Of a stretch of DNA of 64,000 nt, positions 44,226 through 52,800 are shown piece by piece. How positions within the stretch are numbered: position 1 is the stretch's first letter; every line of letters begins with the position of its first letter. The position numbers and the translations under genes were made by a program. Source of the stretch: Cephalotrichum gorgonifer (Eukaryota > Ascomycota > Sordariomycetes > Microascales > Microascaceae); NCBI GenBank assembly GCA_900312665.1, contig ONZQ02000004.1, positions 1,184,244 to 1,248,243 on the forward strand, written 5' to 3'. The notes under the pieces are model-generated. The model saw only the letters and a list, made by a program, of their open reading frames with translations. It was not told where the DNA came from and did not search any database.

Positions 44226-46022
44226 ATGCCGAAACAAAGAGAAGTCGAGGATGACTCGGAGCAGTTTTTCTCCTCCGAGTCCGAGGATTTTGAGTCCGAC
44301 AACGAGGGGATGCACGACGAGTTGGACGAGGACTCGAATCCCCAAACCCAAGTCCTCGAGAAGGATGCCGAGGAGGAGGAGCTCGAGAGGCTAGTCCTCG
44401 GAAACAGAGACACATTCCGAAAGCTCTTATTCGAGAGGGACGTCCTTGCAGACCTGGAGAATCTAGACCAGGGCAAGCAGCTGCAACTCGTGGATGGAGA
44501 CCGCGATGAGTCCCCCGGGCCCGAGGACATTCAAGACTCGGACCTCTTCATGATCGATACCGGTGGCGCTGCAGGAGCGTCCGCCGCGAAAACCCCGATC
44601 TCACAGCCCGCGCCCTCGGCCGCCGATGCGCCCGCGTGGGAGGACAGCGACGACGAACGACTGGCGGTCTCTCTCGCGACTGCATCCCGTCTCCGCAAGC
44701 TAAGGATAGCAGAGGGTGAGGATGTGGTTTCAGGTACGGAATACTCCTCGAGGCTAAGGAGACAGTATCTCGCGCTCAACCCGCTCCCGAAGTGGGCAAA
44801 GGAAGCACAGGGCCACCCCGCCAAGCGCAGGAGGCGCTCCTCGGATGCTAGCGACACGTCTAGCGGGGCGAGCGGAGAGGAGGAGGACGACGGGGATGTA
44901 TCGGCGCAGCCGCTGAACGAGTTCCTCCGAGACGTTACCCAGCTGTCACGCTCGGGAGACAAGACGAGGAAGCTGAAGCCAGAAGTCATCGACATCCAGC
45001 GGACGAGGGACATCCCCGATAAGCACACGGACGCCGTCACGACCTTGGCATTCCACCCCAAGTTCCCCATCCTACTATCTTCCAGCCCGTCCTCCATGCT
45101 CTTCCTCCACCACCTCGACGCCACGGCGCACCCTACGCCCAACCCGAAACTCACCTCCATCCAGGCACGCCAGGTGGACGTGCGCCGGTCAGAATTCCGC
45201 CTACCCTTCGGCGACAAGATCTTCTTCGCGGGCCGGCGGAAGTTCTTCCACAGCTGGGACCTCGAGACGGGAACCGTGCAGAAGATAAACAGGATACAGG
45301 GCCACAGGCTGGAGCACAACTCCATGGAGCACTTCAGGCTGAGCCCGTGCGGGCAGTACCTCGGCATAGTAGGGTCCACGAGGAAAGGGGGCGGTGTGAT
45401 CAACGTGCTGAACGTGGCGACGAGTCAGTGGGTAGCGTCCGCTCGGCTGGACAGCCGCGGCGGTATCGCGGATTTCGCGTGGTGGAGGAATTCACAGGGG
45501 ATGACGATCCTAGGCAAGAGCGGGCAGCTCGGCGAGTGGAGTCTTGTGACCAAGAGGTTCCTGGGTCTCTGGCGCGATGAAGGCTGCATCGGAGGCATTG
45601 TGCTCGCGCTTGGGGGTAGCCGTGGTCCGGATTACCTCGGAGGGGACCGGTGGGTTGCCGTCGGATCGAATACCGGCATTATGAACATCTACGACAGGCT
45701 AGAGCTCGTGGGCCCGGTGGACGAGGATGGTCACATTACGATCAAGGAGCTTCCGGAGCCGAAGCGGCGGTTCGACCAGCTCGTCACGGCCATTACTACC
45801 ATCACCTTCTCGCCCGACGGGCAGCTGCTGGCCTTTGCGAGTGAGCCTCAGAAGGATGCCTTCAGGCTTGTGCATGTCCCCAGCTGCACCGTTTACCGGA
45901 ACTGGCCGACGGATCAGACACCCCTGGGGCGGGTCACGGCCGTGGCGTTCAGCACGAAGAGTGACATACTGTCGGTGGGTAATGACAAGGGCAAGATCCG
46001 GTTATGGGAGATCCGACATTAG
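44226..46022 (+). CDS. utp18: U3 snoRNA-associated protein 18 (UTP18)
   Basis: WD40 component of the UTP-B module of the small-subunit processome, acting in early 18S rRNA maturation in the nucleolus. A single exon of 598 residues. The N-terminal 200 residues are acidic and disordered (SSESEDFESDNEGM, EKDAEEEELERLVLG with FRKLLF). The conserved N-terminal motif LRRQYLALNPLPKWA is present. WD repeats run from about residue 265, including HTDAVTTLAFHPKFPILLSS, GDKIFFAGRRKFFHSWDLET, FRLSPCGQYLGIVGS, and a final repeat GRVTAVAFSTKSDILSVGND plus KGKIRLWEIRH at the C-terminus. Length and order match fungal UTP18. The start is in AGCCATGCCG. Confidence 0.94.
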   Translation: MPKQREVEDDSEQFFSSESEDFESDNEGMHDELDEDSNPQTQVLEKDAEEEELERLVLGNRDTFRKLLFERDVLADLENLDQGKQLQLVDGDRDESPGPEDIQDSDLFMIDTGGAAGASAAKTPISQPAPSAADAPAWEDSDDERLAVSLATASRLRKLRIAEGEDVVSGTEYSSRLRRQYLALNPLPKWAKEAQGHPAKRRRRSSDASDTSSGASGEEEDDGDVSAQPLNEFLRDVTQLSRSGDKTRKLKPEVIDIQRTRDIPDKHTDAVTTLAFHPKFPILLSSSPSSMLFLHHLDATAHPTPNPKLTSIQARQVDVRRSEFRLPFGDKIFFAGRRKFFHSWDLETGTVQKINRIQGHRLEHNSMEHFRLSPCGQYLGIVGSTRKGGGVINVLNVATSQWVASARLDSRGGIADFAWWRNSQGMTILGKSGQLGEWSLVTKRFLGLWRDEGCIGGIVLALGGSRGPDYLGGDRWVAVGSNTGIMNIYDRLELVGPVDEDGHITIKELPEPKRRFDQLVTAITTITFSPDGQLLAFASEPQKDAFRLVHVPSCTVYRNWPTDQTPLGRVTAVAFSTKSDILSVGNDKGKIRLWEIRH

Positions 46023-46172
46023 ATGCATCGGCGGCCATGTAATGGGAGTATTGGGGAACACAGGCGCCGTGATGCAAGGAAAATATGACGATTTAAAGAA
46101 TATATTATTTGCCAACCAACCCCAGCTCCGACCTCTGTACCATTTCCTTCCCCCATCACCAAACTGATGTTA

Positions 46173-46591
46173 TCAGAACATCTTCAGCAATGACCTCAAA
46201 GGGCCTCCCTGTTCTATCCTGTTTCTCGGGTAGAAGGCGTCGTGCGCAGAGGTGTACTGGTAGAGCTTTTTCTTGGATCCGAAGAACTGGACGTCTTCGG
46301 GTTTTGATTCGGCGCTGAGGAACTGCACAATGTTGACGTTGACTGACTTCAAGGCCTAGGATCCGGTCGGGTGGCGGGAGCATGTTAGCAAGTTGCTTCG
46401 TGACTTACTGGGGGCAGGACAGGAAGAAAAGGGGGGAGCGACGCAACAGCTCGGCATTTTGTCTTGCTCGGCAGGTCATCCCGAAGACCCAGGTCGCTGC
46501 AAAGTCTCTGCCAGTCTTCAAGATCTCCCTTCTCGAAGTAGCGTTGCCACTTTGCTACCAGCGCGTCTTTCTTGCTCTTCTTGGGAGCCAT
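46173..46591 (-). CDS. Small protein of unknown function
   Basis: Exons 46591-46409 and 46355-46173 give 121 residues. The N-terminus MAPKKSKKDALVAKWQRYFE is basic. It is followed by GDLEDWQRLCSDLGL and, in exon 2, ALKSVNVNIVQFLSAESKPE, VQFFGSKKKLYQYTSA and a C-terminal PLRSLLKMF. The pattern resembles a small conserved hypothetical protein I believe is common in Pezizomycotina; no function is known to me. The intron uses a strong GTAAGT donor and CCTAG acceptor, which leaves a hydrophobic VASLPPFLPVLPP insert at the junction. An upstream GT after the CRA codons would remove that insert but has a poor donor sequence. Confidence 0.7.
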
Positions 46592-49500
46592 CGCTCCAGG
46601 AGCAGCGGTTGTAGACGGCGAGTGATGGGTGTCGAGTCTAGTGGGTTTCAGGATTGGGATTCGTCGTTCAGATCGGAGAGTACGAGTGGCTTTCTGAGGA
46701 GGCTACGATCAAAACCATGGCTAACACCTCCTGAGACCATGGGCCTGTCTGTCTTTGTGCGAGGCTATCTTATAGGCGAGCCGTGAGGAGGCAGCACGTC
46801 CAGCTTCGTCCGCTGTTGGCTCTCGGATGTTTGCATATACGCTACTTATTTCTACAGAGATGGCCGTTGCGAGAAGTGGAAATAGGACGGACGGTAGAGA
46901 AGCAGAAGGGTGGATGGTCGCGTGAAGGAGCGGGTGTTATTGCTGCCTGTGGCCGAGGCCAATTCCTGGCGCAGTGGCCGACTATTGGGCCCCGGCAATG
47001 CCGAATGCTCCCTTGAGTCCCGACATCTAGATTTGCAGTCATAGATGATGGGAGAGAATCAGTGAGCAGCCAAGGAGTAGGGCACCCAAGGAGTAGGGCA
47101 CCCAAAAGGAACTTCACTTAGAGGGTCAAACCGCCTTGCCGCAAGGTCGGTGCCGGGGTAGGAAGGTTTGCGCAGCGGATATCTCAGATTTGGGCTCAGC
47201 CACGGGGGGTCTTCAAGTTCCGGGTAGATCCCGGGCCAACAATACGACGGACCAACAAGAACAATTAAGCGGGTAAGTGAGAAGAATAGAGCTCAGGGAA
47301 GGGGGGCGGGGGGGAGGAAATGGGGGCGACGTAATCGCGGCGGCCTGGGCGATTCCGGATTATTTAACGGGGGCATAAGCTTCTTGTTTGGGCTCAGACT
47401 TGGGCAGAATTTGGATGTATGCTGCGAGTGTACCTAGATGGGGGACTACGTGGGAGTCCGTGGGAGGCGGGCGGCATGGTGCGTGGGGTTATGAGGTGTG
47501 TGGGCATCATGATCCCCGCTGTCTTTCTGCGTGTCTCATCCTATCGTTGCTGAAATGCGGTGTACTTGTATCTGTCTGTCTCGTCTGTTTTACGACATGC
47601 GTGCGGTGCGCTACTGCGTTGGGCCTTCGACAGGTACCGGACCGGACGGGCGCCTGATCATTGGGCGATTATTGACGGGCCTATTACTTGTATCGCTCGT
47701 ATTCCGTACTCTTGAAGGTTAGGTACTTGTATGGTTAAGGCGTGAGTGCGGTGGTGAATCGCCAGGCGCCTGGAAAGTTCCTCCGCTGGATCTTACTTGT
47801 TCAGATCTCTTTGGTACGGATAGATAGTAGTTCCGGAGGTAGGCGGGGCCCTGAGAGCCAATGATCCTACGCCTGTCCCCCATCACGGCGCTGCTCCGGT
47901 TGGTCTGCGCCCGTTTGTCCGCATTTATGCTCTCAGATCATACTATACTGGTACGACAATGCCCAGTCTGCCTCTGCCCTCGTGAGTAGTTGTATTTTTT
48001 CTCACCTGTATGTGTTCTATTTCTGGACCATGATGATTATTAGGCGGCTAGGATTCTTACTTGCTACATGATATTAAGATGTATGTGATATATCTGTGTT
48101 CCTCGGCTTTGAATGACTCGGAACGCTTGCGGACATGACGAGCTTGGCTGGCTGAAAATGTTGGAGCGGGTGAAAGTGGCGGTGGTGGAGGTTCTCTGCC
48201 GCCCAATCAGTGGGCCTATCCTCCGAAGCGCGCTGGGTGGTGACGGGTTCTCGAAGTCTAGTGGCTCCTGGGCCCGCTCTCAGGCGCGTACTAGGCCTGG
48301 AAAAACGCGAGTATCTGTGGGGCATCCGGCCAAACGGCCCCACCAGGCAGGCACCAAAAACCTGAACAGGCAAGAGGGGCTGGGCTTGGGCGCCACCGAC
48401 GCACCAGCGGCCGCCATCAATTTTCAACTTTTTCACACTTTCATCCCCGCCCCGGCAATGGGGCGCTCGTTGTCCCACACCCCCATCCCTTCCTTCTCCA
48501 CCGCCAGAGTGATGCGGAGTAGCGATTCTCATACCACTTGCTTCTCCGCTTAGTGTCGCACCCTAGGGGTCCTATACTCGGACACGAAATGGCCAGTCTC
48601 GCAATACCACGACTTGCCAAAAGATAGGGCGGCTATCCAATTCGTGTCTTGGATGAGTTCCACCGATCACAATGGCCCGGAAACGGGTGGGACCAAGGCA
48701 AGCAAGACAAGGAAGGGCAGTGATTCGCAGCCATCGGTTCGGTCGATTGGCCGACCTTGATACAGCCTGCGCTGCAAGTACACAGTATCGGCCTCCATAT
48801 CTGCGCTAGCAGTTGGGCCTCGGCCGACTCGAGGCAAGGCGCGAAGAAGACTCCATCACTATGGTCATGATGTGTACGAGTATGTTCTAGTGTCGCATGA
48901 CCTCGGATGGATCGAAGATGGAAGAGAATATCGAAAGACCGTGAATTGACACACCATTTGTTACCATCCTTAAATACCGACATGCGCCGGCTTCTTATTA
49001 GGGTGGCCTGATGAGATGCCGTCTGCACACCGAACACAGAGCACCAGGATTACGAGTACTATCTCCCGGCGAACATTGAAGCCCTGAAACAGCAAGTAAA
49101 AGTATCCGAAACAGAACCCTTCAACTTACCAGACCCGACGAATCGATCTACGAGTGTATATAATCAAGGTCTCACACCCTTGTTTTTTTGCCTGGGAGGC
49201 TCTACCCGTCCTCTCTGGTCGCCCCCGAGGCCATTTCGAAGCCTTCGGCTACAAGTACACAAACAAGTCTGCTAGTATCGAGTCCGCCGGTCCTACCTTT
49301 GTTCCTTGAACTTTTACGCTCTGCTTTGTTATCGTTCTCCTCTTCCTCTTTCGGCTTTATCGTTCGCCAGTCTAGCCGTCTTGTTTCCCTATTTTCTCGT
49401 CTCTTGCAACTGCTTCTTGATTGATCGTTCATATCGCGGGTTTGGCTTCCAGTTCCTGGCTTCCGTCATTGCCCAAGTCTATAATAGACTCTACCCTTAG

Positions 49501-49813
49501 TCTCTTGTCCTCTTTTCCCCAGAGCCTCTGGCGTGAAATCTCTTCGCTTCCAACGAGCCGGTTCCTCTTCGACGAATTCTCAGAAGTGCTCCTGCACGTC
49601 GCCCCACCGAGCCCCGCCAGCCCCTCTCAAACTCGCACCATTGATCCCCACCGCCTCTTCGGGCCCGCACCCGCGCCCACGCCGACGCGCCAACCCACGG
49701 ATTCAAATTCGCGCGGTCCCCCCTCCCCCCCTTCTTCTTGCCTTCCCTCGCTTCAAGGGAAGGGAGGAGTATCTTCAACACCCCCCGTGCAGGATAAGAA
49801 CCGCCGGTCAGAA
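46592..49813. other. 3.2 kb intergenic region upstream of the large repeat-protein gene
   Basis: No open frame here looks coding. It contains two exact 16-bp tandem copies at 47070-47101 and scattered GTACGAG-type heptamers (48874). A pyrimidine-rich stretch follows from about 49190. The last 390 bases (49421-49813) are open in the frame of the following gene but have no ATG, so they are treated as leader. Confidence 0.5.
47070..47101. repeat. 16-bp direct tandem repeat, two exact copies
   Basis: CCAAGGAGTAGGGCAC occurs at 47070-47085 and again at 47086-47101, followed by CCAA. Confidence 0.8.
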
Positions 49814-52800
49814 ATGGCCTGGGACGTGAGGGAAATCGTTCCGCCCGGCCCTCCGGCCGAGCTCGAGCCCGAGCCCTACACCGGCACACGGAGACGGTTC
49901 CGGCTGGTCAATCGCCCAATGTCCGTCCGGGTGTCGGCCCGCTTCTTCGATCCTGTGAAGGTCGAGTACACCCGGTCATTCGATGCGTCAAAGACCTTTC
50001 GACCCACTCCGGAGATCTGCGAGGCCTTGCTACGCCGCGTGGAGCACTGCTCGGAGGAATTGATCACTCGTAAAGATGCCTCCGCACTCGAGCCCGGCCC
50101 GGACAGGCCTCCGAGGTTCGAAATCTCGTACCAGCTTGCAGACGCTCCGTGCTCGACCACAGAAAAGGTCATCACGTCCTACCAAGAGAGGCCTTCCGAC
50201 ATGGACCAGGCCACCGAGGTCATCTTGGCAATCGACCGCATGATCGGCCTCTTCTTCCTTCGCCACGACAAGGATTTCAAGTGGGTCAGCGGCCCCGTGA
50301 AGGAGAGCATCTCGGGGACGCCCAGGACGGCGAAGCCCGGCGGTGGGCGACCCGAATCTTTGGCCTGCGTGCCCCGATGCCGCTTCTTCCCCAGCTCTCA
50401 GAGCTACGAGTTCGTCCCTGGCTACCAGCTTGAGCTCTCGTTCAGTAGTACTTGCACTACGAGGCGGCCCCTCACAATCTCAAAGATCCTCCGCCTCTCC
50501 AGCGGCCAGTGTTCGCCGCTCACCTTACCAATTGGCGAGGATCTACTCTCGGCTGCGACCGATGCCATCAACGCCGCCGTCGATTCTCGAAAGAGGTCCT
50601 CGGTCGGATTCCGATGGCTCGCCTCCACGAACGACACGGTATCCATCAACCTCCGCATCAAGAACAACCTGGGCCCGGACCACAAACACCTCACCTACAG
50701 CCTTGAATTAAGGGAGAGCCTGTTCAGCAGCCCCAATGGCCTCGACTGTATCATGTTCCTCGACCAGGTCTACCGCTCTCTCTCGCGCGTGGCGGACAGG
50801 GTTGACGACGCGATCGGCAACTCGCACGAGCTGGAAGTCAAGATCCTCGAGGTCCGCGGCGCCGGGTGGGAAGCCGTCGAGCCCCTTTCCGTCTTCCTAG
50901 ACTCGACCATTTCCTATTCGCGACGGACTGTCGAGGCCATCCTCGACCGCGTTCACACGGGGGTGGCGAGCATCCTCCACGGGAACGACAACGCCATCAC
51001 CCTTTCGATTTACCACAGGGGACACCTCGTACTGGACAAGACGCTCGTCGCTCACAAGGACCCTGCGGTTGTCAAGCGGCCGCCACTCTCTGTGACCCCA
51101 AAGCAGGAGGGAAACCTGGTTATCTCAAGCCTAGCCGATCGTATCCGAGAGGACATTGCGATGATCTGCACGGACACCTGCGCCCTCGACTTCCGCGGTT
51201 ATGCGCTCCCTAACCTAGGCGTGGTCCGAAATTCCCATGCCCTTCGAGCTGCCGAGCCGGCTTATGTGGAGGCACCACGTCATGATGCCCCGCAGCAGCC
51301 AGTCATGTATAACACGCCTCCGCCAAGCAGGCACTCCAATGCGCTCGTGGAGGGCGCTGCTGTCGCAAGTGGCCCAATACTCAACGCTCCCAGCACACCA
51401 CAGTCGCGCGCACCCTACAGGAGCGAGAGAAATCCCGCAGAGGAGGAGGATATGGATCTGACCCCGCCGTCCACACCGAGCCTCGTCGATGGCGACTTAG
51501 ACACTCCACGGGATAGCGTCTTGATCACGCCTCCAGCAGGCATCAAGACAGGCCAGGGCATGCCAGAGTTGTCTAGCTACGGCCCGCGGATCGTCGATGA
51601 CGACGCCGGCACGCACGATCCCATCGTTCGTGACTTTGCCGATATCTCTCACACCGCGTCCGATCATAAGGGGTATTACTCCCAGCGAATGCTCCCCATC
51701 TCGAAGTCGGACCACCATTTCGGAGGCCCTCTCGTCCCCCACGATACGCCTACTCCCGCTCGGAACATAGTTGTCGTGTCGGAGGATGAGGACGAGGAAG
51801 AGAAGCTGCCTGACACTCCTTCCAATCCTAGGATCCTCACCAAGGAACGTCCGGAGCCGTCGTCGCCCTCGAAGTCAAGCCGGGCCTTGGAATCTGGGCC
51901 GGTTTCGGAACCTACACCCGAGAACTGGCCTAACATCTCGTGCAAGCCTCTGGATCTCGACCAGGGGACTGGCACCATCACCGAGCCCGAACCCGAAAAA
52001 GATGAATCAGCCGAGCCGGTGCTCGAGGGGTGGCTGGAATATCGGTGTGACCCTCTCGATCCTCTTGATCAGGAGGGCGACACCGTCACCGAGGCAATCC
52101 CAAAGGATGGGCCAACCCACACGGTGCTCGAGGGGTGGTTGGAATATCGGTGTGAGCCCCTCGATCAGGAATCCAACGTGCCGACCGGAGAAGCCGTTAT
52201 CGACGAGCCCATCCCGACAGCTAGCCCGATACTCGAGGGCTGGCTCGAATACTGCTGCGAACCCCTTGAACCCGAATGCACCGCGACAATGGCTCCCACC
52301 ACTCCCGAGGAACCGCGAGAGGTGACCGTGTGTTCCTCAGTGGAGGCGATCATGGTAGAGGACCACAGCGAGGATAGTTTGCCTAACGATGAGAGCAACG
52401 ATAAGAGCACCCATGACGCTTCTGCGCCGCCAACCCCCGTCTCATTGGAGATCTGCGATTCGAACGTGAGGCGCGCGTCCACCAGTGAAGTCGCTTACAC
52501 GGCTCCGGAGTGCATGGGCGAGGAAGTTCTCCCGCGTATTCAGCTGCCCGACGCTGCAACTACGACCCTGTTCGACGCGCCTGAGGTTATTGGCAGTGGT
52601 GTCCCGCCAGCGCTCCTTTGCGAAATGTTGCCCTCTCAGGAGAGCGAGAACGGAGTGCCTGGGGCGAGCAAGCAGGACGCTGAAGAGGATCAGTTTATCG
52701 ATGTCGAGCACGGCGTCGATAACTGCGACGAACCAAAAAGTCCTCTGGTGGTGGTCGAGGCTGTGATTGATGGGCCCTTGCCCCTCGATCTAAACACTGA

